From assembly GCA_041664345.1 (NCBI GenBank), contig JBAYKX010000023.1:12885-76884 (forward strand): a stretch of 64,000 bases of DNA, read 5' to 3'. Made by a program: the position numbers and the translations under genes. Below are positions 51,490 to 60,311 of the stretch, piece after piece (the first letter of the stretch is position 1; every line of letters begins with the position of its first letter). Under the pieces are notes generated by a model, which did not search any database, was not told the origin of the DNA, and saw only the letters and a program-made list of their open reading frames with translations. Source of the DNA: GWE2-40-63 sp041664345. Its GTDB lineage: Bacteria > Bacteroidota > Bacteroidia > Bacteroidales > SZUA-534.

Positions 51490-51951
51490 AATCTACTGCC
51501 AATAAATAGGGGTTTAAGTGGCACTTAGTGCCAAGCGATAACCACCGGTTGAACTACATCAAATGGATTTTAAAGAAGTGTTATTTTTTCAATGGACTAA
51601 TCAACCTACCTATGTTGCATAAATAAAAAGGTGGATAAAGGAAATGGGCTATAAATTGAAAATAGTTTCATAAAGGATAAGGTATAAAATTTATTCAAAT
51701 TGAAAGAAAAAAATCTTATAATAGTTCTTTTTTTTTGTATAGTAAATAATGCCAATGTTGGAAAAACTATCCCGTTAGCGATTTAGTTCAACATGCGGTA
51801 TAAAAATTGCCAATCAGTAGGTTATTCAAGTCCCGATCCTGTGACCTCTGGAGGGACAAGCTAAGAAAACACTTAGTTAAGTTGTTTTCTTTGAAATTTG
51901 AAGTTTTCTATGAAACACTAATTAATATATTTTTAAACCAAAGAACTTATA
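51490..51951. other. Gene-free interval with a perfect hairpin and a remnant of a family B element
   Basis: 462 bp without a gene. At 51,519-51,533 TGGCACT-T-AGTGCCA is a perfect 7-bp hairpin after the lipoprotein gene. At about 51,762-51,811 the segments ATCCCGTTAGCGATTTA and CGGTATAAAAATTGCC match parts of the family B elements at 15.3 and 47.8 kb, joined by an internal deletion. The rest is AT-rich. The GTG start of trkH and its leader occupy the right end. Confidence 0.5.
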
Positions 51952-53415
51952 GTGAAAAATTTCCACAGAGTAAATCTAAAATTAATTCTTAGGATATGCG
52001 GCTATTTAATGTTAACCGAAGCTGCTTTTCTTTTTCTGTCGCTGATAGTTTCTATAATTTATAGAGAAAGCGATGCGCAGGCTTTTATATATTCCATTCT
52101 TTTAACGGTTGGGCTGGGTTTAATTGCTATTTTTTTTACCCGAAATGAGCGGCCTGACTTTGGTAAACGTGAAGGGTATATAATTGTGAGTTTAATGTGG
52201 TTGGTATTTTCGTTAGTAGGTACCTTGCCCTTTATTTTGAGTGGTTCAATTACCAATTTTACCAATGCATTTTTTGAAACTATGTCAGGTTTCACCGGAA
52301 CCGGGGCTTCCATATTAAATGATATTGAGGCACTGCCACATGGAGTGCTATTTTGGCGCAGCATTACTCAATGGATGGGTGGAATGGGCTTTGTTGTACT
52401 GGCATTAGCCGTTTTGCCATTTTTAGGAGTAGGTGGTGTTCAACTGTATTCAGCAGAGGCTCCGGGCTTAACAGCCGACAAATTGCAGCCAAGGGTTAAA
52501 GAAACGGCTCAGCGATTATGGTTAATATATTTGGGTTTAACCCTAACCGAGACTTTACTATTATGGCTGGGTGGTATGACCCTTTTTGACTCCATTTGCC
52601 ATTCTTTTACTTCTATGGGAACCGGCGGTTTTTCTACTAAACAGGCAAGTATTGAGTATTATACCAACCCATACATTCACTATGTAATTATTCTATTCAT
52701 GTTTATGGGTGCCTCTAACTTTACACTGTGGTATTTTGCCTTAAAACTGAACTTTAAGCCGATATTCAAAAACGAGGAATTCAGGTTGTTTGTATTCTTC
52801 ATCCTTTCATTTTCATTAGTCATTGCTGCACATCTGTTTCTTGTTGAAGGATATGGTATTGAAAAAGCCTTTCGTGATAGTTTGTTTCAGGTAGTATCCA
52901 TCATTTCCACCACCGGCTTTATTTCAGCCGATTATATGCTTTGGCCACCAGTTCTAATTGGAATGATTTTCACGCTTATGTTTATAGGTGGCTCTACCGG
53001 TTCTACCGGAGGTGGAATTAAGGTTGTTAGGATACTTTACGTTTTTAAGAACATTTATTTCGAAGTTAAACGTTTGGTACACCCAAAAGCTATCATTCCC
53101 ATCCGTTTGGAAGGAAAAACTGTACCTCAGCCGATTATCAATAGCCTCTTTGCTTTTTTTGTTTTGTACCTTTTCATTTTTGCTTTAGGTACTTTATTAA
53201 TGATAGCTACCGGCCTGGATATGGATTCTGCCATGGGATCCGTAGCCACATCGTTAGCTGGAATTGGCCCCGGTTTGGGAAGTACCGGACCGGTTGAAAA
53301 TTTTTATCACGTGGCACCCTTTGGTAAATGGGTTCTCTCGTTCTTGATGTTAATCGGTCGCTTGGAATTATTTACATTTCTAATAATTTTTACTCCAGCT
53401 TTTTGGAAGAAATAG
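51952..53415 (+). CDS. TrkH/KtrB-family potassium uptake protein
   Basis: An inner-membrane K+ channel subunit (487 residues, GTG start; KNFHRVNLKLILRICG). Eight or more transmembrane helices form the four M1-P-M2 repeats. The four selectivity-filter turns are TMSGFTGTGASIL (first), GTGGFST (second), ISTTGFISAD (third) and GIGPGLGSTG (fourth), each with a conserved glycine. The first reads TGTGAS where many members have TTTGAS. TrkH needs a cytosolic RCK protein (TrkA) for gating and transport; no trkA is next to it on either side in this window, which is unusual for Bacteroidota. Start: GTG at 51,952 fits the frame and an earlier start is not supported. Confidence 0.95.
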   Translation: MKNFHRVNLKLILRICGYLMLTEAAFLFLSLIVSIIYRESDAQAFIYSILLTVGLGLIAIFFTRNERPDFGKREGYIIVSLMWLVFSLVGTLPFILSGSITNFTNAFFETMSGFTGTGASILNDIEALPHGVLFWRSITQWMGGMGFVVLALAVLPFLGVGGVQLYSAEAPGLTADKLQPRVKETAQRLWLIYLGLTLTETLLLWLGGMTLFDSICHSFTSMGTGGFSTKQASIEYYTNPYIHYVIILFMFMGASNFTLWYFALKLNFKPIFKNEEFRLFVFFILSFSLVIAAHLFLVEGYGIEKAFRDSLFQVVSIISTTGFISADYMLWPPVLIGMIFTLMFIGGSTGSTGGGIKVVRILYVFKNIYFEVKRLVHPKAIIPIRLEGKTVPQPIINSLFAFFVLYLFIFALGTLLMIATGLDMDSAMGSVATSLAGIGPGLGSTGPVENFYHVAPFGKWVLSFLMLIGRLELFTFLIIFTPAFWKK

Positions 53416-53452
53416 GTGTAAACAATACAAAATCCGTTAAGACACCGGGCAA

Positions 53453-54637
53453 TTACTTTAAAGCATCCACTGCTAAAAATGCCATAACCTGAATGCCTGT
53501 TTCAATAGCGGCTTCGTTGGCAACAAATTTAGGTGAATGTAAGCCGGCACTATCGGTACTGTCACCATCAGCAACTCCCAAACGATAAAAACAAGCCGGA
53601 TATTTTTGGGCAAACCAACCAAAATCTTCCGCTGTCATGCGAATATCGAGGTTATGTACCTGAGCGCCACCAAGTAATACAGTTGCAGCCTCCTGAGCTT
53701 TACGGGTCACTTCGGGATTGTTATAAACTGATGGAAAACCAATCTGGATATCAATATCTGCTGTTCCACCCATACCATCAACCACCGATTGGGTGAGTTT
53801 TCTGATTTTATCGTGAGCAATATACCGCCAATCTTCATCCATGGTGCGGAAAGTACCTTCCAATCGGATGGTTTCAGGAATAATATTCATGGCACTGTTG
53901 CAAACTATGTTTCCGAACGAAAGTACAGCGGGAACTTGAGTTGGAATAATCCGGCTAACCACTTGCTGCAAGGTAATTACCGTTTGGGCAGTCATAAGTA
54001 CGGTATCAATAGTTTTGTGGGGTAAAGCTGCATGTCCGCCTTTTCCTTTTAAAGTGATATAAATCTCATCGGCTGATGCCATATATTGCCCTTGCTTAAA
54101 ACCCACATGCCCTGCAGGTAATTCCGGAAATACATGCTGACCAATTATTACATCGGGGGTATAATCATCAAACAGGCCTTGCTCCATCATGAGCTTGGCT
54201 CCTCCCGGAATTTTCTCTTCGCCGGGTTGAAATATTAATAACACAGTTCCCGACCATTGATGGCGCAGTTCATTTAAAATTTTTGCGGCTCCCAATAAAC
54301 AAGAAGTGTGGATATCGTGCCCACAAGCGTGCATCACACCGGCATTTATCGATTTATAAGGTAAATTATTATCCTCGGTAATAGGCAACGCATCCATATC
54401 GGCCCGTAAGGCAACGGTTTTTCCCTTTCCATTTCCCTCAATAATTCCAAGAATTCCGTAGCCTCCATATCCTTTTTTATAGGTTATTCCATAAGAATCG
54501 AGTTTTGATGCCACCAACGCGGAAGTTTCGTTTTCCTGAAACGAAAGTTCGGGATGGGCATGAATGTGCCTGCGGATGGCAATTATCTCCTGAAGATTTT
54601 CCTGAGTTAAGGTTTTAATCGTTTCTTGTAAGTTCAT
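53453..54637 (-). CDS. M20-family amidohydrolase
   Basis: A 394-residue zinc metallopeptidase of the N-acyl-amino-acid amidohydrolase/IAA-hydrolase class. Metal ligands are in VMHACGHDIHTSCLLGAA (about 95-112; Cys-His and His) and FQPGEEKIPGGAKLMM, where Glu-Glu provides the catalytic base and a ligand. The dimerisation lid domain (about 185-295) contains GKGGHAALPHKTIDTV. It releases amino acids from acylated forms, or is a dipeptidase-like enzyme; exact substrate unknown. The gene is followed downstream, on the opposite strand, by trkH converging at 53,415. Only 43 bp separates its start from the stop of the large barrel gene upstream on the same strand, so cotranscription is likely. Confidence 0.93.
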   Translation of the reverse strand: MNLQETIKTLTQENLQEIIAIRRHIHAHPELSFQENETSALVASKLDSYGITYKKGYGGYGILGIIEGNGKGKTVALRADMDALPITEDNNLPYKSINAGVMHACGHDIHTSCLLGAAKILNELRHQWSGTVLLIFQPGEEKIPGGAKLMMEQGLFDDYTPDVIIGQHVFPELPAGHVGFKQGQYMASADEIYITLKGKGGHAALPHKTIDTVLMTAQTVITLQQVVSRIIPTQVPAVLSFGNIVCNSAMNIIPETIRLEGTFRTMDEDWRYIAHDKIRKLTQSVVDGMGGTADIDIQIGFPSVYNNPEVTRKAQEAATVLLGGAQVHNLDIRMTAEDFGWFAQKYPACFYRLGVADGDSTDSAGLHSPKFVANEAAIETGIQVMAFLAVDALK

Positions 54638-54680
54638 GGTTTATATTTAAAATGGTGATATGGAATGATTAAATTTGTAA

Positions 54681-57600
54681 TTAAAAATCGGTACAAAGCG
54701 AGAGGTAAAAAACCCCGGGCAAAACTCTACCGCCATCAATTCCCCAAGCCCAATCAGTGCGAACATAATAGCCCAAAAAACGGGAGCGTAACCCAAAACC
54801 TACTCCGGCTACAAATGGTGAATGTTTCCGATCGATTTTTACCGTTATGGGTGGCCGGTTTATTATTTTATAGTCGTACGCATTATTTGCTGTCACAGGG
54901 TTCCATCCTTCCCAGGCAGAGCCCACATCGGTGAAACCCATAACCATAAAATTATTAAAAAAATCGCTGCTGATGGGCCGATTAAAAATGTATCGGATAA
55001 TTGGCCATCGCAATTCAAAATTGGCTACTGCAAACGAATTTCCATTCCGCACATTTTGAATAAAACCTCTCATATTAGTTGCTACTGCCTGATATACCCA
55101 ATTTTTATCGTAGTTTATATTCGTGGAATAATCAAACGTAGGATTATTTTCTGAGAAATTCATCCAATTATCGACCCCTCCTAAATAATACATCAGCAAT
55201 GAATTACCGAATGAGGAACTCCATGCCAACCGGCTGGCAAATATAAAATCGCGATGGATGGGCAAATAATTCCGGATGTCGGCTCCAACAACAAAAAGAT
55301 GGGAATTTGTTTGCTGACCTACCTGATTGTAATATTCGCCAAATACTTTTAACCGCGTTCCATCGTACAAGTTAAGGCCTAAACTTCGCGTATTGTCGAG
55401 TATAACTTCACCTTTTAGTCCTCCCCAGAACTTTATTTCCGATGGCAGAACCAGCGTATTCAAATCCGACGATTTATATACTTGCTCATCCAATCGCCCT
55501 GAAACAGTTCCTTTAACTGCTAAAATCTGACTGATGGGGTATTTGTAAACGGATATTAATTCATTGGTAAATATTTTTGAGTATTCATAACCGTTCGACG
55601 ATTCAAAAACTTGCCGATGATAGATATATTGTTTATCGAGCCGGTATTTTAGGTTTTCAACACTTAATAGGTATTCATTCGATTCAAAATCAAGGGAAAA
55701 ACGGATACCTCCGGTAATTTTATAATCCTCAAACAAATCAATGGCACCCACTTTTGTAAGCACATTAAACCCCGGATTGTAATAAAATGCACTACCGGTA
55801 AATACTTGGTAACTCTGATTCATAAAGCCAAAATCGACCTGAGTAACCAATAAATTGGAATAGAAATTAGTAAAATAAACCAGTTGTAAGGGTAATTTAA
55901 AACCTTGTTCTTCTTCAGTATCATCTATTTTAAACTCCCGCTTCTCAATTTCAAAAATATAATTATTCACATCAATTAAGGTATCGTTTAAAATATCCAA
56001 AGTTGCTGCAAGGGTGATTGAATCAGCTTCGTATGTTGGAACTTCAGTCTGTCGGATGCTATCGAGCTGTGTTTTTTCCTCAACATAACTTCGAAACCAG
56101 GTATCAACCATTTCATTACCAACAGGTGCCGGTTTTGAATCCAGTTCATGGGTAAATAAGCTATATTTCTTTACCCCTTTAAAGGCTTCGCTAAAGCTTC
56201 GGGCTTGCTTGTTGAAGTCAAATCCGGTAATACTAAATTGCCGGTTGGTAATAGGGAACATCTTAGTAAAGGACTGATAATGAATAGAGGTATCAATAAA
56301 ACTAATGGCACTATCAAATAAAGCCATTCCTTGATTAAGAATTCCATTTTTGTTGGTTAAATAAAAAAACTGATCCTGTTTAAATTCCAGGGGTTGCAAT
56401 TCGTCAATCCGATAGGTATTGGATAATTGAGTAAGTTCATTGGCTTTATTTTCGTAATCGTAAACAAACAAATCGTAGTTGCTTTGAATTTCCGGTACTT
56501 GATTCTTTTCGTAACTAAGCTGCGTAGTTTTCCGGTTCGACGAAAACAAAATTTCTTTCGACTGAGTTATAAACCGTGGATTTAAATCATCAGCCACATC
56601 GTTGGTAATGCGGTTAAAAGTGCTGGCAACAATTGAAAAAACAAAAATGTCGGTGTAGCCGTTGTCAACCGCTGAAAAAACTATCTCTTGTCCGTTTTCC
56701 GAGAAACTATAATCGAGAATTTTATCCATGGTAAAGATTTCACGGGTGGTTTTAACTTTTGTTTCCAAATCATAATATTGCATCCACAAGTGCCCCTTTC
56801 GCTCATAAACATAAGTTAAAAGTTTGCTGGTTGGATGCCAACACAAAATTGGATAGGAATAATCAGGAATCTGTTCCAATTTATTTTCCCGCTTTATCAA
56901 CCGTTTGGTTTTATTGGTTTTAGTGTCGTAAATATAAATGCCGTATTGCCCATCCTGATTGGTAACATAGGATATATATTTACCATCGGGCGACATTTTT
57001 ATCTGATTGTAAATTTTATTTTTTTTAGTCCGCCTTACAATCGGCTTTTGATTTTCCGGTTTTAACTCCCGGTCTTTCAGTTCATCGGTGTATCGGGCTT
57101 GGTGGTAATAAAACCAATCGTTAAGCACATCTTTCATGGGCATTCCCAATACATATAAAAAGCCCGATTCTACACTTTTACTTATGCGCCACATGTAAAC
57201 AATTTGCGAAACAATGGATTCGCCATAGGTTTCAGATAAATAACGCCAAAAAGCATGTCCTGCAATTTTTGCATCATTTCCGTGTAACCGATGAATTTTT
57301 TGAACCTTTCCTTCGAGTAGTGCATTTTTAATTTTGCTCTCCGTTTCAAAGTCCAAATCGTAGGCAATGTATGATATTAACCCGGGGGTAAACCATTCAG
57401 GCAAGTTTAACATGGTAGAAGACGAAACCCTATCGCGAAAACTGCCCCCGTAAAGCATTTCATTAATCAGCACTTCAGCTATGGAAGCCCGTATCTGGCG
57501 GCGAAGTTTTGCATGATCGCCATCAAAATATACAAAAACCTTATTATCAACAATTCGTGTAACTCCGCCAATATTTGATTCATCGGCTCCGGTAACCAGT

Positions 57601-57932
57601 CCAATATTGCTTTGCCGGAATTCACTTTGCTTGTTATATACGATAAAAATGATGCGTCGCTGCAAGATTTCTTCCAGTGAATATTCAATATAATTTAGCT
57701 CTTCAGTAGCTATCTGAGAAACAAATTCAGCCAGTTTGCTTCCATTAACATAAAAATAAGTATCAAATTTCGGGAATCGGTAATACTGCCAATAAAAATC
57801 GTTGTATTGCACCCGACTCTTTCCAAAGGTCATTTGATGACCATTATAAAATTGGGCATGCACGGCAGTTGTCAATCCCAGTAAGGGAATGAGCAAAAAT
57901 AGTATCCGGTATTTTTTAAGCCAACGACTCAC
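54681..57932 (-). CDS. Large exported protein: inactive gluzincin-like domain, TolB-type propeller, C-terminal outer-membrane barrel
   Basis: A 1083-residue envelope protein. Signal peptide ends TTAVHAQ (about 27). Residues about 35-300 resemble the peptidase MA-like segment of TolB-related Bacteroidota proteins, but the expected HExxH is replaced (IAEVLINEMLYGG), so it is probably non-catalytic. Residues about 310-560 have WD40-like/TolB-type beta-propeller blades (KIYNQIKMSPDGKYISYVTN, LDYSFSENGQEIVFSA, NPRFITQSKEILFSSN). The last about 420 residues are a barrel-like region with many amphipathic strands, ending FYLSLCTDF, with an aromatic terminal residue. It may be an outer-membrane assembly or binding factor. 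It is 38 bp downstream of rlmB on the same strand. Confidence 0.75.
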   Translation of the reverse strand: MSRWLKKYRILFLLIPLLGLTTAVHAQFYNGHQMTFGKSRVQYNDFYWQYYRFPKFDTYFYVNGSKLAEFVSQIATEELNYIEYSLEEILQRRIIFIVYNKQSEFRQSNIGLVTGADESNIGGVTRIVDNKVFVYFDGDHAKLRRQIRASIAEVLINEMLYGGSFRDRVSSSTMLNLPEWFTPGLISYIAYDLDFETESKIKNALLEGKVQKIHRLHGNDAKIAGHAFWRYLSETYGESIVSQIVYMWRISKSVESGFLYVLGMPMKDVLNDWFYYHQARYTDELKDRELKPENQKPIVRRTKKNKIYNQIKMSPDGKYISYVTNQDGQYGIYIYDTKTNKTKRLIKRENKLEQIPDYSYPILCWHPTSKLLTYVYERKGHLWMQYYDLETKVKTTREIFTMDKILDYSFSENGQEIVFSAVDNGYTDIFVFSIVASTFNRITNDVADDLNPRFITQSKEILFSSNRKTTQLSYEKNQVPEIQSNYDLFVYDYENKANELTQLSNTYRIDELQPLEFKQDQFFYLTNKNGILNQGMALFDSAISFIDTSIHYQSFTKMFPITNRQFSITGFDFNKQARSFSEAFKGVKKYSLFTHELDSKPAPVGNEMVDTWFRSYVEEKTQLDSIRQTEVPTYEADSITLAATLDILNDTLIDVNNYIFEIEKREFKIDDTEEEQGFKLPLQLVYFTNFYSNLLVTQVDFGFMNQSYQVFTGSAFYYNPGFNVLTKVGAIDLFEDYKITGGIRFSLDFESNEYLLSVENLKYRLDKQYIYHRQVFESSNGYEYSKIFTNELISVYKYPISQILAVKGTVSGRLDEQVYKSSDLNTLVLPSEIKFWGGLKGEVILDNTRSLGLNLYDGTRLKVFGEYYNQVGQQTNSHLFVVGADIRNYLPIHRDFIFASRLAWSSSFGNSLLMYYLGGVDNWMNFSENNPTFDYSTNINYDKNWVYQAVATNMRGFIQNVRNGNSFAVANFELRWPIIRYIFNRPISSDFFNNFMVMGFTDVGSAWEGWNPVTANNAYDYKIINRPPITVKIDRKHSPFVAGVGFGLRSRFLGYYVRTDWAWGIDGGRVLPGVFYLSLCTDF

Positions 57933-57970
57933 TTTTTAGGTTTAAATAATTCCATTTCTCATTCAATAAT

Positions 57971-58729
57971 TCATTCATTCGTGCGCTGCCTTACCGCTTC
58001 GTAAAGGAGCACTGAAGCCGCCACGGAAACATTTAACGATTGAATTTGTCCCAATACCGGAATTTTTATAAGGGTATCGCAAACTCGTATCACATCGTTA
58101 CTCAAGCCGGTATCTTCTGCTCCCATAACAATGCATACGGGTTGTTTAAAGTTTTGGATAAAATAGAAATCGCTTGCTTTTTCAGTGGCTCCGGCCACGG
58201 CAATACCGCACTGCTGCATGTATTGTAATGTCTTTTTTAAGGAAGAAACCCGGCATATCGGCAATTTATAAAGAGCTCCGGCTGAAGTTTTAATAGCATC
58301 GGGTCCTATTCTTGCTGAACCTTTTTCAGGAATAACAATGGCATGAACACCCGCACACTCTGCTGTACGGACAATAGCGCCAAAGTTACGCACATCGGTT
58401 ACTTCATCAACAGCCAATAAAAAAGGCTCTTGCCCTTTTTCGAAAATACTTGCTATCACCTCTTCAATTACCGAAAAACTGATGGGAGATATTAGGGCAA
58501 TTACTCCCTGATGATTTTTAAGGGAAACCCGGTTGAGTTTTTCATCCGGTACTTCTTGAAAAGGAATGTTATTTTGATGCATTTCCTCAAAAAGCTCTTT
58601 AATCAAATCGCCCTTTAATCCGCGTTTAATTAAAACCTTATCAATGTCTTTTCCTGAACGGATGGCTTCAATTACTGCCCGAATCCCAAAAATTAAGTCA
58701 TCGGTATTCCTTTCGGTTTTGTGATACAT
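57971..58729 (-). CDS. rlmB: 23S rRNA (guanosine(2251)-2'-O)-methyltransferase (SpoU family)
   Basis: A SPOUT-fold enzyme with a knotted SAM site that methylates a conserved guanosine of 23S rRNA. ATG at 58,729 (MYHKTERNTDDLIFGIRAVIEAI) is preferred: the longer frame to 58,792 overlaps the GWxTD gene's stop at 58,735. N-terminal substrate-binding domain (about 8-80). SpoU motif 1 is DEVTDVRNFGAIVRTAEC, motif 2 VIVMGAEDTGLSNDVI, motif 3 IPVLGQIQSLNVSVAASVLLYE. Only 5 bp separate it from the GWxTD gene, so both are one transcription unit. The final tail RQRTNE is ordinary. Confidence 0.95.
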   Translation of the reverse strand: MYHKTERNTDDLIFGIRAVIEAIRSGKDIDKVLIKRGLKGDLIKELFEEMHQNNIPFQEVPDEKLNRVSLKNHQGVIALISPISFSVIEEVIASIFEKGQEPFLLAVDEVTDVRNFGAIVRTAECAGVHAIVIPEKGSARIGPDAIKTSAGALYKLPICRVSSLKKTLQYMQQCGIAVAGATEKASDFYFIQNFKQPVCIVMGAEDTGLSNDVIRVCDTLIKIPVLGQIQSLNVSVAASVLLYEAVRQRTNE

Positions 58730-58734
58730 AGTTC

Positions 58735-60003
58735 TTATTGGTTTAGTGTAAAAACCCTTCCTTCGCGCCAGGTAGTTATTGCATTGAACCACAATCGGGC
58801 ATGCAAATCGGAACGTTCCAAATAACTGGTCTTTCCGAATAAAGGGTGATATTCGTTGTAAAAATAAAATTCCAATCCATCTTTTGAATCACGGCCATAG
58901 TTCCAAAATTCCCCATCATCGGTTTTTCGAACCTCGCCCGGAGCACCAAAAATAATATAAATCATTCCCCGGTCAGTTAGCCATCCTTCTTTAAAATCGG
59001 TAAAATAATAGTTGGCTAATTGAACCCTATGATAATAAATGCGAATCAATTCCCGCGCTTTATCCACATCATTAGCAGCAGTTAGCCAAAAAGAATCAAC
59101 GGCCAACTTTGGAGAGCCAAGTTGCCAATAGGCCTGCATTTCTTTATCAGAACATAAATAGCCTAAAGGCCGCAATAATTCTTCCGGTGTTTTAAGGTAT
59201 GGATAAAACTCATTGGCACAAAGGTAAGTTTTACCATGAATTCCCATAGTATCTGAGAAAAAATAGACTCCTTTTTTATTAAAAGAAAACAAACAAGTAT
59301 CGGGGTGAGGAACGATGTATGATGTATCGATATCCATGGGTACAAGGTAAGTTTCTTTCTGAATATCAGGAGCGACGGGCAATGAGGTATCTGCCTGATA
59401 ATAGGACAACCTTATTCCTGATGGATTAAAATGGTCACTGCGCACTCTAAAAGTATCCATGGCCGAAAAATGATTGTAGAAAATTGGATTGGCATGCTGC
59501 GATAAAAAAAGGAAACTATTTTGGTTCCCTTCGGGATTAAAATCAACATCCAAAACCTGTGAAACGCTCTGTCCGGAATTCAAATCGGTTAAAAAAACCT
59601 CAATTATGTATTTTCCTTTTTCAGTAAATTGCAACGGTACATATCCCATGAACTGCGGGCGGGGTTTTCCCTTTAAAGTAAATAAAGCGGTTAAACTATC
59701 AACTATTTCAATACTTTGATAACTTTTAGTTGTTCTGAAAAAAAACCGGATATGAGCCTTTGGAACAGAATCGCCTTCAGCTACTAAAAAGGCAAACTCA
59801 TTGGGGAAAAACCTGAAAAACAGGCGGTTATCGGTAGCCGATGTCATTAAAATACCATATTCAGGATGAAACGGAGTAAGTCCCGGATTGTATTGATGGG
59901 CATAATTCCTGTTGCTAATGGTGTCATATACCGTGACACATGAAATTGCAACCAACAATAAAATCAGGAATACAACGAAATTATTTATATAATTTTTATT
60001 CAA
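58735..60003 (-). CDS. GWxTD-domain lipoprotein
   Basis: The TTG at 60,003 (read as MNKNYINNFVVFLILLLVAISC) gives a lipoprotein signal with the lipid cysteine; a longer TTG frame to 60,054 lacks signal character. The remainder of about 420 residues is beta-rich, then ends in the GWxTD domain: EGWLTDRGMIYIIFGAPGEVRKTDDGEFWNY (split here: EGWLTDRGMIYIIFG, then GEFWNYGRDSK, then LEFYFYNEY). GWxTD proteins are common, uncharacterised exported proteins in Bacteroidota and Acidobacteria. It is upstream of rlmB by 5 bp. Role unknown; its location with an rRNA enzyme and a barrel protein is operon convenience more than pathway evidence. Confidence 0.82.
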   Translation of the reverse strand: MNKNYINNFVVFLILLLVAISCVTVYDTISNRNYAHQYNPGLTPFHPEYGILMTSATDNRLFFRFFPNEFAFLVAEGDSVPKAHIRFFFRTTKSYQSIEIVDSLTALFTLKGKPRPQFMGYVPLQFTEKGKYIIEVFLTDLNSGQSVSQVLDVDFNPEGNQNSFLFLSQHANPIFYNHFSAMDTFRVRSDHFNPSGIRLSYYQADTSLPVAPDIQKETYLVPMDIDTSYIVPHPDTCLFSFNKKGVYFFSDTMGIHGKTYLCANEFYPYLKTPEELLRPLGYLCSDKEMQAYWQLGSPKLAVDSFWLTAANDVDKARELIRIYYHRVQLANYYFTDFKEGWLTDRGMIYIIFGAPGEVRKTDDGEFWNYGRDSKDGLEFYFYNEYHPLFGKTSYLERSDLHARLWFNAITTWREGRVFTLNQ

Positions 60004-60311
60004 AACAGTTAAATTAAATGGGACATTACAAATCAGGCATCGCACAAGGAACAATATTAAAATGAATTGTTGAAATTAAAAAATTGTAAGGCGAATTAAT
60101 AATTAAATAGCAATGAATAATTGGCAGTGAATTACAAAACTTCAGTTCTTCTTCTGTCTCCTGGTTGCTGGTTGCTCGTTACTGGTTGCAGGGTTTCAAG
60201 GTTTCAGGGTTGAAGGGTTAAATGGTTACAAGGTTAAATTGTTACTATCCAGCTTCTAATCTCTAATCTCTAACTTCTAACTTCCAACTTCCGACTTCTA
60301 GCTTCCATTTT
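60004..60311. repeat. Gene-free interval with mixed 7-nt and 8-nt tandem array
   Basis: 308 bp without a gene. Units at 60,161-60,188: CTGGTTG, CTGGTTG, CTCGTTA, CTGGTTG (7 nt). At 60,189-60,252: CAGGGTTT, CAAGGTTT, CAGGGTTG, AAGGGTTA, AATGGTTA, CAAGGTTA, AATTGTTA, CTATCCAG (8 nt). At 60,253-60,308: CTTCTAA, TCTCTAA, TCTCTAA, CTTCTAA, CTTCCAA, CTTCCGA, CTTCTAG, CTTCCAT (7 nt). These are the reverse complements or rotations of the words in the 15.1 and 27.5-27.9 kb arrays. The left 150 bp are AT-rich leader of the GWxTD gene. Confidence 0.85.

Noticed and set aside
51822..51870. TTCAAGTCCCGATCCTGTG resembles a tRNA T-arm
   Set aside because: No acceptor stem, anticodon arm or CCA lies at the right distance and the left T-stem does not pair; it is only a GTCCC/GGGAC inverted repeat.
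54681..57932. Active metalloprotease
   Set aside because: The position expected for HExxH reads IAEVLINEM, with no His-Glu pair, so catalysis is unlikely.
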